Shown piece after piece: positions 40,712-49,318 of a DNA stretch of 57,100 nt; position 1 is the stretch's first letter, and the number at the start of each line of letters is the position of its first letter. The notes beneath the pieces were generated by a model. It did no database searches, was not told the DNA's origin, and saw only the letters and a program-made list of their open reading frames with translations. The position numbers were made by a program, and so were the translations under genes. The stretch comes from DAOUTY01 sp964453665 (GTDB taxonomy: Bacteria > Chloroflexota > Dehalococcoidia > SZUA-161), in NCBI GenBank assembly GCA_964453665.1, contig CAYVQT010000015.1:1-57100 (forward strand), in the 5' to 3' direction.

Positions 40712-42834
40712 CTTTTCACCTCCTGCATTATTATCGAAGCTAAGTAGAGATTGCCTACCTGCTCGGCAAACCTGTCCAGTTCTTCAGCAGGGTCGCCATC
40801 ATTCGTGACAGTTGATACAAACGCCTGGATGCGTTCCGGCTGAAGCCCGATCTGCGTCAACACCTCCCTTACCTTCTCAACACGCTGACGTACCCAGAAA
40901 TCGGTGTTTTCCCTGGCACACTGTTCCCCGCAACCGGCGATAAAAACCCCCTCGGCTCCCATTTCAAATGCGCGCAGCATGTGACCGGCTTCTACCCTGG
41001 CAGTACAGAGGACAGGCACTATCCATATGCTTGCCCCAGCCCCTCTCCAGAGGCCTGCCAGAGCGCCGGTGCCAAAGAGGCCATACTGGCAGCAAAATCC
41101 GACAATCAGCGGTCTGACATTCGATTGTGCCGCTGCTTTAAGAACATGCTCCAGTTCTTCATTTATATGTCGGCGGTCATAAGGCTTACGTAGCACTATC
41201 GCCTTCGCCGGACACTCCACGACGCACACACCGCAGGCTTGACACTGATCGGGTGGTATTCGTATTGTGCCACCGGCATCCAGGTACGGCACGTGATACG
41301 GGCAGACCCTCAGGCAGGTGAGGCAAGTGGCACACTTGTCCTGAAAAAGAATGTCTGCGCCCATGCCACACCGGAGGCACCTTCTCGCTTCGTTGATAGC
41401 CGCCTCCCAGCTATAGCCGAGTTCCACCTGCTCGAAGTCATTCGCCCGTGCTCGTGCAGGAATGGTCGGCAGTTCAAGCCTGTCAATTTTCCTTATCATT
41501 TCTATGGTCTCGGGCAGCAACTCACCCGATAGCTTATCCCTTGAGTCTTTATCGGCCAACGGATACCTGTGTTGCAGGTAGTCGTCGATGCGGTTGGCTG
41601 CCAGCCTGCCGGCCGCCAGCGCCTCAGTCACAGTCGCCGGCCCGGTGACGGCATCTCCACCGGCAAAGACCCCTGACCTATTGGTAATGAACGTAACCGG
41701 ATCAACCTGAATGGTACTGCCCCTCCCCACTCTAACGCCGAAACCACCAGGGGTCTGGGGTGCTTGCCCTATCGCCACTATCAAGGTATCGAACCTCTCG
41801 TCGAACTCGCTGCCTTCTACCGGCACCGGCCGACGCCTTCCTTTATCATCAGGCTCACCGAGTTCCATCCTGACACAGGTCACACTCAGCCCCCCGTTCT
41901 CCCTGTCTATTCGGGTCGGCACCACCAGGAATTGCAAATCAATTCCCTCCTCTGTGGCCTGCTGAACCTCTTCATCGCTCGCTGGCATCTCCGTCCGGCT
42001 ACGCCGGTAAAGAATCTTCACTTCGTTCACACCCAGTCGAAGCGCAGTCCGTGCAGCATCGACCGCTACGTTCCCTCCACCCACCACAGCAACCCTCTTC
42101 CCCAATGATGGTTTGAGACCAAGGTTGACCTCCCGAAGAAAGGTAGCTCCATCTACTACTCCGGGGGTTTCCTCTCCCTCTATCCCCATTCGGAGGCCCT
42201 GGTGAGCACCAATAGTTACGAAAACAGCCTTGTAACCCATATTTAAGAGCAGGTCCAGAGACACTACACGGGTATTCGTCCTGATTTCAACCCCCATCTG
42301 GGTCAATCTTTGGACCTCAGTGTCCACTACTGTACGGGGAAGGCGGTACTGGGGAATACCTACCCGGAGCATACCTCCCAGTTCCGAATGAGCCTCAAAG
42401 ACAGTCACCGGATAGCCAAGCTTCCTCAGATAATAAGCGCAAGCCAATCCTGCGGGGCCGGAACCAACTATAGCAACTTTCTCGGCGTGCTTACTCTCAG
42501 CTTCAGCCCGAACCATCTTATCCCCGCCGAATTCTACAGCGAACCTCTTCAGCGCCCGGATTGCGACGGGTTTATCTACCTGGTAACGCCTGCAGGCTTC
42601 CTCGCAGGGATGAGTGCACACGTAGGCACAAATGGACGGGAAAGGATTGCCGTTCCTTATAACCTGCAACGCTTCCATAATCCTTCCCTGAGCCACCAGA
42701 TCAACGTATTCTCTGATGTCCATATGTAAGGGGCAAGCATCCTGGCAGGGCGGGATAAGGCTGTGGTCCATAGTGGATTTTTTTATTGCCGTGGTTTGGC
42801 ATTCGCGAGTACTACTAATTACAGACGAATTCAT
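40708..42834 (-). CDS. GltD/HdrA-like flavoprotein fused to ferredoxin and MvhD domains
   Basis: A 708-residue fusion. Residues 1-115 form the Fe-S helical domain (C30, C34; C69, C73, C77, C81). FAD site VGSGPAGLACA begins near 123, NAD(P) site VVGGGNVAVDAARTA near 263, and a region with MPASDEEVQQATEEGI follows. Residues about 490-580 carry CLRCGMGA, CATCLTCLRVCP and CQACGVCVVECP. The last 130 residues are an MvhD domain (VGFCCQYG, VPVLCTARVE, AGCGEQCARENTDFWVR). It overlaps metV and so probably brings electrons from NAD(P)H, ferredoxin or hydrogenase to MetF. The start has GGAGG eight bases upstream. Confidence 0.9.
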   Translation of the reverse strand: MNSSVISSTRECQTTAIKKSTMDHSLIPPCQDACPLHMDIREYVDLVAQGRIMEALQVIRNGNPFPSICAYVCTHPCEEACRRYQVDKPVAIRALKRFAVEFGGDKMVRAEAESKHAEKVAIVGSGPAGLACAYYLRKLGYPVTVFEAHSELGGMLRVGIPQYRLPRTVVDTEVQRLTQMGVEIRTNTRVVSLDLLLNMGYKAVFVTIGAHQGLRMGIEGEETPGVVDGATFLREVNLGLKPSLGKRVAVVGGGNVAVDAARTALRLGVNEVKILYRRSRTEMPASDEEVQQATEEGIDLQFLVVPTRIDRENGGLSVTCVRMELGEPDDKGRRRPVPVEGSEFDERFDTLIVAIGQAPQTPGGFGVRVGRGSTIQVDPVTFITNRSGVFAGGDAVTGPATVTEALAAGRLAANRIDDYLQHRYPLADKDSRDKLSGELLPETIEMIRKIDRLELPTIPARARANDFEQVELGYSWEAAINEARRCLRCGMGADILFQDKCATCLTCLRVCPYHVPYLDAGGTIRIPPDQCQACGVCVVECPAKAIVLRKPYDRRHINEELEHVLKAAAQSNVRPLIVGFCCQYGLFGTGALAGLWRGAGASIWIVPVLCTARVEAGHMLRAFEMGAEGVFIAGCGEQCARENTDFWVRQRVEKVREVLTQIGLQPERIQAFVSTVTNDGDPAEELDRFAEQVGNLYLASIIMQEVKS

Positions 42835-42950
42835 CAGACCGCCTCCATAGGAGTAGTCAAGCTATGGCTCGTATACTACTCTCTTCCAGCGGCGAGGCAA
42901 TCAGTAACACCACCGGGTATGACCAGACTAAATCTCTGGAAATCCTGCCG

Positions 42951-42987
42951 GGGAAAACCCTGATTTGCGGACCGGGAAAATCCCGGT
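42951..42987. promoter_or_regulatory. Tandem CCGGG-type inverted repeats upstream of the MetFV genes
   Basis: GGGAAAACCC (42951-42960) and ACCGGGAAAATCCCGGT (42971-42987) have centres about 24 bases apart, in the 200-base gap between the regulator gene and the flavoprotein fusion. They may be binding sites of the neighbouring LuxR-type regulator or hairpins in the operon mRNA. Function is inferred. Confidence 0.4.
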
Positions 42988-43034
42988 TTCGGAGAGACCC
43001 TTAGAAGTGAAAAGAGGCGTTCCCGTCTAAACAA

Positions 43035-43688
43035 TCACAGAGCTATGATTCTCCTGCGGATGGCATACCTAATGAGGTCAGCTTTGTTATGGATATTCAG
43101 TTTGTTCATCAGGCTGGTCTTGTACCATTCAACGGTCTTAGGGCTGACGATCATTATTTCCGCAATTTCCCTGGCTGTATGTCCCTCAACGACCAGCTTG
43201 AGTACTTCCCTCTCCCTATCCGTCAGTTGCTGGTACGGGTCATCCTCCGCTTTATCGGTTGTTTTTTGCTGGCATTCCTCAACCAGGGCCGACGCCGCCG
43301 ACGGCGAGAGGAAAGAATCTCCATTATGGACAGCCTGAATCGCCGAGGCAAGCTCCGAGAATGCCGCGCTCTTGGTAATGAAGCCGCAGGCCCCTGCTGC
43401 GATGACGGGTATGACGTACTCGCTGTCATCGTACTGAGTCACTGCCAGCACCTTCGTTCCGGAGAATTCCCTCCGTATTCTGCGCGTCGCTTCCAGTCCG
43501 CCCATAGCGGGCATTGCCAGGTCCATAAGCACCACATCGGGCCCAAGCTGTCTTACCTTTTGCAGCGCTTCCTTCCCGCTTGCTGCCTCGCCGACCACTT
43601 CTATGTCCGCAGCAAGCGCCAGCAGAGCGCGAATCCCATCCCGCACGAGGGTATGATCATCAACCACCAGCACTCTTATCTTCTTCAT
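43035..43688 (-). CDS. NarL/LuxR-type response regulator
   Basis: A 217-residue regulator. The receiver (1-120) has the full set: D10-D11, phospho-acceptor D56 in VVLMDLAMP, and Lys in GFITKSA. The LuxR-type helix-turn-helix (about 150-210; LTDREREVLKLVVEG, AREIAEIMIVSPKTVEWY) binds DNA. Its start lies 29 bases inside the kinase gene at 43660-45303, so kinase and regulator form a pair. It precedes the flavoprotein-metV-metF genes and is a good candidate to control them or the hydrogenase operon. Confidence 0.94.
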   Translation of the reverse strand: MKKIRVLVVDDHTLVRDGIRALLALAADIEVVGEAASGKEALQKVRQLGPDVVLMDLAMPAMGGLEATRRIRREFSGTKVLAVTQYDDSEYVIPVIAAGACGFITKSAAFSELASAIQAVHNGDSFLSPSAASALVEECQQKTTDKAEDDPYQQLTDREREVLKLVVEGHTAREIAEIMIVSPKTVEWYKTSLMNKLNIHNKADLIRYAIRRRIIAL

Positions 43689-45303
43689 TTACGTCCTCGC
43701 TCGCCCGTGAAATCTTCACCCTGACTTTTGTCCCTTTCCCGAGCCGGGACTCAATACGACAGCGGCCACCAACCAATCTCGCACGCTCTTTCATAGTAAA
43801 TACACCTGTGCCGCGGCCGCTGGAGTCCACCCGTGTCAACTTGTTAACCTCAAAACCTTTGCCGTCATCCTCAATGTTCAGCAGGCACTCATCAGCGTCG
43901 CACTTCAGTTCAATCTTAGCATTCTTTGCCCCCGAGTGCTCAACTATGTTACCGATTGCGCCCTGCGAGATGCGGAAAAGCGTCACCTCAAGTTCCGGAC
44001 GGAAGCGCTCATCCGTGCCTTTGAATTCAGCAGACACATTAATGCCGCAAGGCTGAAGAGTGTCCTTCGCATACCGGTGTATTGCAGCAGCCAGCCCGAG
44101 TTCATCCAACAATGTAGGTCGGAGTTCCTTCATCAGGCCGACTATCTCATTGCCAGCACGTACCGCGTTAGAGTGAATTGTCCTCAATTTATCCAGAAAT
44201 TCAGTATCTCCAATGCCTCTCATTTCTGCCATGCCTATAGCAGCCTGTAAATTAAGGGTCAAACTCGTGATTGTTTGACTGGTCTCGTCATGCAACTCCC
44301 GGGCGACCCTTTTTCGTTCCTCCTCCTGTGCTGTGAGAGCGTTTTGAAGCAGTCTTTGATATCTCTCTCTACCCATTCTCAACCCCTCATACAGCTTCGC
44401 TTGCTCGATTGCCGTGCCCAGGTAATCGCCAATCGTATTGAGCAATGATACGTCGTCTGCACCAAACCGCCCTGCCACGTGGCTGGCAACGTTCATCACA
44501 CCCACAACTTTATCCTTAGATTTCAAAGGAATGCTCACGAACCCTTTCAGTCCCTCCGCGCTCACCAGATCAGGGCGCGCTACAAGGGGACTTCTGGAGA
44601 CATCTTCCAGCAACACGGGCTCACCTGTTTGGGCTACGCTTCCCGCAATTCCCTCGCCAAGGCGCAAACGCATCTCCTCGGTGTATGCCGCGGACAGGCC
44701 ATGCTGGACACGGTAGTGAAGGGTCTTTGAATGATCATCCAACAGCAGAATCCCTCCGATAGCGCCATTGATAATCTCCAGCACATTGTCCAGAGCAACC
44801 TTCAGGATGGCATCCAAATCCCACAGGCCGCTCACGGCACTCGAAATGTGACTCAACGCCAGGAGCTGATGATGTCGCCTCAAGATCTGTGTCTCTAACG
44901 CCCTCTCCGCAGTAACATCTCTTCTCAGCTCTGCTATGCAGTTGATATTGCCCCTGCTATCCCGGAGTGGATATGTGGTGATCTTGACATACCGTTCAAC
45001 CCCAAGGGCTGGCTCAGGGTGAACAACCGTTGCGGCGCTGCCGGTTTGCATTACCTCCGTAAGCGGACAGTTCCATAGGGGGGCGCTGCAGGGGCTGTCC
45101 CTATCCTGGAAGATTTCATAGCAAAGCATACCGACCGGCGACTCGGTTCCTTCAGGCAATCTCCCCCGCACCACTGAATTGGCGAATCTGACCCGGTGCT
45201 CACTATCGATGATGATAAGCTCATCTTCTACGCTGTCCACCAGGTCCTGTATAACTATGTCTGAACTTGGGGTCCTGCCGGCTGCTGCCTTTTTTCTAGC
45301 CAT
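43660..45303 (-). CDS. Soluble PAS-GAF sensor histidine kinase
   Basis: A 547-residue cytosolic kinase with no membrane segment. Domain order: PAS (about 20-130), GAF (about 160-305), HisKA_3 dimerisation domain with phospho-His H338 in ARELHDETSQT, and HATPase_c (about 435-535; EDDGKGF, GRGTGVFTMKERARLVGG). The PAS domain carries three cysteines, C61, C72 and C79 (CYEIF, then SPC and NCPL). This pattern may bind a metal or act as a redox switch. I chose the ATG at 45303 with ribosome site GGAGGAG. The downstream regulator overlaps by 29 bases. The signal is unknown; redox state or H2 supply would fit the operon. Confidence 0.92.
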   Translation of the reverse strand: MARKKAAAGRTPSSDIVIQDLVDSVEDELIIIDSEHRVRFANSVVRGRLPEGTESPVGMLCYEIFQDRDSPCSAPLWNCPLTEVMQTGSAATVVHPEPALGVERYVKITTYPLRDSRGNINCIAELRRDVTAERALETQILRRHHQLLALSHISSAVSGLWDLDAILKVALDNVLEIINGAIGGILLLDDHSKTLHYRVQHGLSAAYTEEMRLRLGEGIAGSVAQTGEPVLLEDVSRSPLVARPDLVSAEGLKGFVSIPLKSKDKVVGVMNVASHVAGRFGADDVSLLNTIGDYLGTAIEQAKLYEGLRMGRERYQRLLQNALTAQEEERKRVARELHDETSQTITSLTLNLQAAIGMAEMRGIGDTEFLDKLRTIHSNAVRAGNEIVGLMKELRPTLLDELGLAAAIHRYAKDTLQPCGINVSAEFKGTDERFRPELEVTLFRISQGAIGNIVEHSGAKNAKIELKCDADECLLNIEDDGKGFEVNKLTRVDSSGRGTGVFTMKERARLVGGRCRIESRLGKGTKVRVKISRASEDVNEEDKSAGG

Positions 45304-45492
45304 TATTCTCTCCTCCGCCCTCCTGTTCATAATGCACAGCAACTGCCCGGCCCAGCAGTATTGCGGAACAAGGCTGGTCCAGCGCAACCATTCCGTACAC
45401 CCCCGCTGAGGCCCGCGGGTTGCAGGGCAGAAAGCGCGGAAACCAAATGCGAATTCGGCTCTAGACCGTGTGCGAGCTTCTTGGTGACGTGT

Positions 45493-45521
45493 CTTATAAC
45501 ACGGGTCAGCGGGGATGTCAA
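45493..45521 (-). promoter_or_regulatory. Promoter of the kinase-regulator-MetFV operon
   Basis: On the minus strand: TTGACA (45516-45521), a 17-base spacer and TATAAG (45493-45498). A 5-base-arm inverted repeat CGTGT/ACACG (45488-45503) overlaps the -10 and could be an operator. The leader to the kinase start would be about 180 bases. Confidence 0.65.
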
Positions 45522-45542
45522 TAGCAGCAAATTGCGGCAGCG

Positions 45543-46292
45543 CTATATCTGAGAATCGCCGCGTAGTTCTCCAAACTCGTAAAGGATGACGGTAGCAGTG
45601 ACCAACCCAGCGGTCTCCGCCCGCAGTATGCGGCTGCCCAGGCTTACCGGTTCGATTCCACAGCTCCGGGCATAATTCACCTCGCCGGGGGAGAATCCAC
45701 CCTCAGGGCCGACAAAGATAGCGACTTCAGATATATTCTCAGTTTTCGGTAATCCCGCAAGGACAGTGCCGATTCCTCTCACCTTTTCCCCTTCCCAGGG
45801 TAACAGAGATAATCCGGCAGCTGACCTGCATGCCTCTTTGAATTGGGCTACGTTATGTAAAACAGGCAGCTTGCCCCGCCTCGACTGCTGTGCTGCCTCG
45901 ACTATGACACTCTGCCAGCGGCCAAGACGGCTGCCCGTGGGCTCAGCGGCCACGCACCGTTCGCAGATTATGGGGACATAGCCTGTCACGCCAACCTCCG
46001 TGCATTTCTGAAGCACCGACTCAAAATTGCCTCCCTTTAGCAGCGCCTGATACAGTGTTATCCCGGTTTGGGGCTCACCGGCAGCAGGAGCCTTGCTGAT
46101 GATTGTCCCTTCGAGCTTGCTGCCGCTCATCTGTCCGAGTTCCACCTCATATTCCCACCCGCTATTGTCAAGGAAAACAACACAATCGCCCGCTCCCAGA
46201 CGAAGCACGTTACGCAGCCGATGAACCAGCTGGCCAGCAACAGTAACGCCGCTCCGGGTAAAGCAATCCCGAGGAAGAAAAAATCGGTGCAT
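45543..46292 (-). CDS. rsmE: 16S rRNA m3U1498 methyltransferase
   Basis: A 249-residue SPOUT-fold methyltransferase. The N-terminal PUA-like domain starts MHRFFLPRD. The knot region includes QALLKGGNFESVLQKCTEVGV, RGKLPVL, FVGPEGGFSPGEV and the C-terminal LGSRILRAETAGLVTATVIL, which bind S-adenosylmethionine. It modifies U1498 of 16S rRNA. It is downstream of dnaJ on the same strand, an arrangement common in bacteria. Confidence 0.95.
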   Translation of the reverse strand: MHRFFLPRDCFTRSGVTVAGQLVHRLRNVLRLGAGDCVVFLDNSGWEYEVELGQMSGSKLEGTIISKAPAAGEPQTGITLYQALLKGGNFESVLQKCTEVGVTGYVPIICERCVAAEPTGSRLGRWQSVIVEAAQQSRRGKLPVLHNVAQFKEACRSAAGLSLLPWEGEKVRGIGTVLAGLPKTENISEVAIFVGPEGGFSPGEVNYARSCGIEPVSLGSRILRAETAGLVTATVILYEFGELRGDSQI

Positions 46293-46375
46293 AGCCTAGA
46301 GTCCCGGCCTCTCTTCAGTCACGGGATACCACGAGGGACGATACGTATCAAGGATAATTAACGCACTCCGTACTT

Positions 46376-47500
46376 TCAGGCCCCACTACCGAAGGTATCC
46401 TTGACCTTATCGAAGAAACTCCGGTCATCCTGGGGCAGCTTCGCCTCCTCCAGGTCCTTCGCAAGCTCCCGTAATAGCTTCTTCTGCTTGGCATCCAGGG
46501 ATTGAGGAGTAACCACGTGAACTCTCACCAGTTGGTCTCCACGACTGTAACCGCGAAGATGTACAACGCCCCTTTCCTTGAGGCGGAAAATCCTGCCGCT
46601 CTGGCAACCGGCCGGTATCTTGAGCGTAAAGTCACCATCCAGAGTCGGTATCTTAATATCGTCTCCCAGCGCGGCCTGGACGAAGTTTATCGGCAGTTCG
46701 TAGAGGATATCGTTCCCATCTCGCTTGAAGAATTTGTGCTTTTTCACTGAAAGTGTGACGTAAAGGTTCCCTTGAGAGCCCCCGCTTCTGCCTGTATCAC
46801 CCTCACCACTAATTCGAATCTGAGTTCCGTCATCGACGCCAGCAGGGACTTTGATGGCTATCTTCCGCGCCACGCGCTCTCTGCCCTGGCCCTTACAGTG
46901 ATGGCAGGGCTTCGTTATAATCCTGCCCTCGCCATGGCACTGGCTGCAGGTAGTCACATTTATGAACTGGCCAAATATGCTGCGCTGAGCCTGCCGCACC
47001 TCACCGGTGCCATTGCATGCGGGGCACCTTTCAGGCTGACTGCCGGGCTCACTCCTGGTACCGCTGCAAACCGAGCATCTCTCAGTTCTTACGATCTCAA
47101 TCTCCTTCTCGCAGCCAAAAACAGCATCTTCAAAGGAAATGTCCAGGCTGTAGCGCAGGTCACCACCCCTCTGCGGCCCACCACGCCTCGATGTAGTAGC
47201 GCCTCCGAAGAAGGCTTCAAAGATGTCCCCGAACCCTCCAAAGTCAAAGCCCTCGAAACCCCGGCCGCCAAACCCCTGGGCTCCGGCATGGCCAAATCTG
47301 TCGTAGGCCGCGCGCTTGTCAGGATCACTGAGAACCTCGTAGGCCTCGCTGATCTCCTTGAACCTCTCCTCGGCCCCGTGGTCCTTGTTGTGATCAGGAT
47401 GGTGCTTGAAAGCCAGCCTTCGGAACGCCTTCTTTATATCTGCGGGAGAGGTATTCCTGTCGACCCCGAGAACCTCATAGTAGTCTCGCTTATTAGCCAT
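46376..47500 (-). CDS. dnaJ: Chaperone protein DnaJ
   Basis: A 374-residue type I Hsp40. J domain (1-70, with HPD in FKHHPDHNKD), Gly/Phe-rich linker (FGGRGFEGFDFGGFGD), a zinc domain with four CxxCxG repeats (CSVCSG, CPACNG, CSQCHG, CHHCKG) and two C-terminal beta domains. It stimulates DnaK and cooperates with ClpB. Length is standard. Confidence 0.96.
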   Translation of the reverse strand: MANKRDYYEVLGVDRNTSPADIKKAFRRLAFKHHPDHNKDHGAEERFKEISEAYEVLSDPDKRAAYDRFGHAGAQGFGGRGFEGFDFGGFGDIFEAFFGGATTSRRGGPQRGGDLRYSLDISFEDAVFGCEKEIEIVRTERCSVCSGTRSEPGSQPERCPACNGTGEVRQAQRSIFGQFINVTTCSQCHGEGRIITKPCHHCKGQGRERVARKIAIKVPAGVDDGTQIRISGEGDTGRSGGSQGNLYVTLSVKKHKFFKRDGNDILYELPINFVQAALGDDIKIPTLDGDFTLKIPAGCQSGRIFRLKERGVVHLRGYSRGDQLVRVHVVTPQSLDAKQKKLLRELAKDLEEAKLPQDDRSFFDKVKDTFGSGA

Positions 47501-47538
47501 TTACTAAACCGTCCAGCTTGTTTTTTTGCTAATCTAGT

Positions 47539-47568
47539 ATTATAGCACTACGAGTCATCATGTTACAA
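47539..47568 (-). promoter_or_regulatory. Promoter of dnaJ-rsmE
   Basis: On the minus strand: TTGTAA (47563-47568), an 18-base spacer and a perfect TATAAT (47539-47544), about 40 bases before dnaJ. No CIRCE operator is seen. Confidence 0.65.
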
Positions 47569-47703
47569 CTTAAACAGCCTAGAGCGAAATGATAACTGCA
47601 CTCCTGTGTCTCAACTTGACCCTCACAGCTACAAATGCTATACTCAGAAGGGTCCCTCACAGCTTCAGCAGTTGAGGTACGACCAAGAAAGGAGCACCGC
47701 AGA

Positions 47704-48864
47704 ATGTCAGGTTTTGGCTTTAGCGAGGACCAGGAGGCACTGCAGCAAGAGGTAAGAAGATTTGCTCAAAAGGAGCTCGCACCGGGAGCACTTGAGCGTT
47801 CCAAGATGCAGCCGCAGGAACTGCATGAAGCTTTGCTCGACATAGATAAAAAGATAGTTGAACTGGGATGGACGAAGATTAATGTGCCGGAAAAATACGG
47901 GGGTTATCCATACGGTCACGTTGAGATAGGCATTATACACGAAGAGGTACACAAGGTAGACCCCACTGTGGAGGCCGTAGGGGGTATGGAGGCTACAAGC
48001 GCTCTCCTGCAGACTCTACCGCAGGATATCCAGGACGAGTGGTTTCCCCCGCTTATCTCTCGTGATAAGAGACATTCCTTCGGTTTCACCGAGTCGGCAG
48101 CCGGCTCAGACGCCGCTGGTATTGTAACCAAGGCTGTTCGCGATGGGGACGACTACATCATCAACGGTGAGAAGACTCCACTCCCCGGTGCCACCGTAGC
48201 CGATGCAGTCTCCATATCCACAAAGACCGACCCCAATGCCGGATTTAAAGGGGTAAGCCTGTTCTGGGTCCCCGTCGACCTGCCCGGCGTGACTATAACG
48301 CACCTCCCCTGGATGGGCAACGCCGGCTTATTTCCCAGCTTCGTGACATTCGACGACGTGCGCATCCCCGCCAAGTACCGCGAAGGTGATGAGGGCATGG
48401 GTTTCTACACAGTCATGGGCACTCTCGACTGGCTCCGGATAATCGTTGCCTTGACGTGCCTGGCCAGAGCTCAGTCCTCTCTCCAGGACGCCATGGAATG
48501 GTCCAAGGAGCGCAAGGCATTCGGCAGAGCGATTGCCTCCTACCAGGGAGTTTCCTTCCCAATAGCCGAGCACCACACTATGATCGAGGCGGCAAGGATG
48601 CTCTGCTACCGGACTCTGTGGCTCAAAGACCAGGGGAAACCGCATACTGTAGAGTCCTCAATGGCAAAGTGGTTCAGCGTCGAAGTTTCGCTTCAGGCGA
48701 TTAAAGACATGATGGTCATAATCGGGCACCCGGGCTATAGCACGGAACATATGATCTCGACACGGCTCCGGGATGTCCTTGGCTACCAGATGGGCGACGG
48801 TACGCCGCAGATCCAGAAGATGATTATAGCCAGGCTCATGATCGGTAAAGCGGTCGTCGGCTAG
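47704..48864 (+). CDS. Acyl-CoA dehydrogenase family protein
   Basis: A 386-residue flavoprotein with the ACAD fold: N-terminal helical part, FGFTESAAGSDAAGI (flavin/substrate strand), a central beta region with NGEKTPLPGATVADAV, and the C-terminal helices. In the C-terminal block GYSTEHMISTRLRDVLGYQ, then MGDGTPQIQK, the residue aligned with the usual catalytic Glu (YEGT in MCAD) is Asp (GDGT). It should oxidise an acyl-CoA and pass electrons to ETF. No etfAB gene is in the window. I chose the ATG at 47704, with ribosome site AAAGGAG, over one 23 codons upstream. The substrate is unknown. Confidence 0.88.
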   Translation: MSGFGFSEDQEALQQEVRRFAQKELAPGALERSKMQPQELHEALLDIDKKIVELGWTKINVPEKYGGYPYGHVEIGIIHEEVHKVDPTVEAVGGMEATSALLQTLPQDIQDEWFPPLISRDKRHSFGFTESAAGSDAAGIVTKAVRDGDDYIINGEKTPLPGATVADAVSISTKTDPNAGFKGVSLFWVPVDLPGVTITHLPWMGNAGLFPSFVTFDDVRIPAKYREGDEGMGFYTVMGTLDWLRIIVALTCLARAQSSLQDAMEWSKERKAFGRAIASYQGVSFPIAEHHTMIEAARMLCYRTLWLKDQGKPHTVESSMAKWFSVEVSLQAIKDMMVIIGHPGYSTEHMISTRLRDVLGYQMGDGTPQIQKMIIARLMIGKAVVG

Positions 48865-48894
48865 CCAAACAGGGCTTATTCGGTCGAACCATTC

Positions 48895-48923
48895 GTAGGG
48901 GCGTTCAATTGAAAGCCCCGTAC
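48895..48923. repeat. Degenerate GTAGGGGCGTT palindrome
   Basis: Imperfect copy of the palindrome at 21779-21806, with altered centre TTCAATTGAA. Like the copy at 49162 it is preceded by TTC. Confidence 0.5.
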
Positions 48924-48936
48924 TTTTTATAGAGCG

Positions 48937-49039
48937 GTAGGGTGGGTGAAATGAAATGGAACCCACCTTTTGAGCATTAAGCTGTCAGCGGTCAGCTTTC
49001 AGGTAATTGGTGGGTTTCGCTGCGCTCTACCCACCCTAC
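48937..49039. repeat. 103-bp MITE-like element, copy 1
   Basis: Bounded by perfect 11-base terminal inverted repeats GTAGGGTGGGT and ACCCACCCTAC, with inner inverted segments GAACCCACC and GGTGGGTTTC. A copy of the same length, differing at scattered positions, lies at 54154-54256 in the same orientation. It has no coding capacity. It fits a MITE or large REP-type unit. Confidence 0.75.
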
Positions 49040-49047
49040 GCGTCTGG

Positions 49048-49101
49048 ACTCCTGCTTTCGCAGGAGTGACACCAGTATGTCATTCCCGCGGAAGCGGGAA
49101 T
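49048..49101. repeat. Paired hairpin repeats after the MITE-like copy
   Basis: ACTCCTGC-TTTC-GCAGGAGT (49048-49067) and ATTCCCGC-GGAA-GCGGGAAT (49082-49101), both with 8-base stems. The second hairpin and the linker GACACCAGTATGTC recur at 54382-54415. Confidence 0.7.
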
Positions 49102-49161
49102 CCAGGCATCTAAGCTTCCGCCTAGCACAATCCAATGCCAGTTACCCAAGTTTAACCGTTC

Positions 49162-49189
49162 GTAGGAGCGTTTCGCGAAACGCCCCTAC
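49162..49189. repeat. GTAGGAGCGTTTCG palindrome
   Basis: 28-base palindrome with one mismatch, matching 21779-21806. Confidence 0.7.
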
Positions 49190-49275
49190 CTTCGCATTAA
49201 TGACAACGCGTTTAGAACCCGACCGCCTCATGTAGCCAAACACACCCTGGCACCCTTTTTTGCCCCTGATTAATA

Positions 49276-49284
49276 TGCTACAAT
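49276..49284 (+). promoter_or_regulatory. Extended -10 promoter of uvrA
   Basis: TGC-TACAAT with the hexamer at 49279-49284; no -35. It lies 35 bases before the chosen start. No SOS box was recognised. Confidence 0.5.
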
Positions 49285-49318
49285 GAAACGCTAGCCACCG
49301 TTAATGGAAGTGATGCCA

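Larger units (their letters stand above)
48865..49318. other. Repeat-rich intergenic region upstream of uvrA
   Basis: No gene. In order it contains a degenerate GTAGGGGCG palindrome (48895-48923), a 103-bp MITE-like element (48937-49039), two hairpin repeats (49048-49101), a second GTAGGAGCG palindrome (49162-49189) and the uvrA promoter. Confidence 0.7.
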
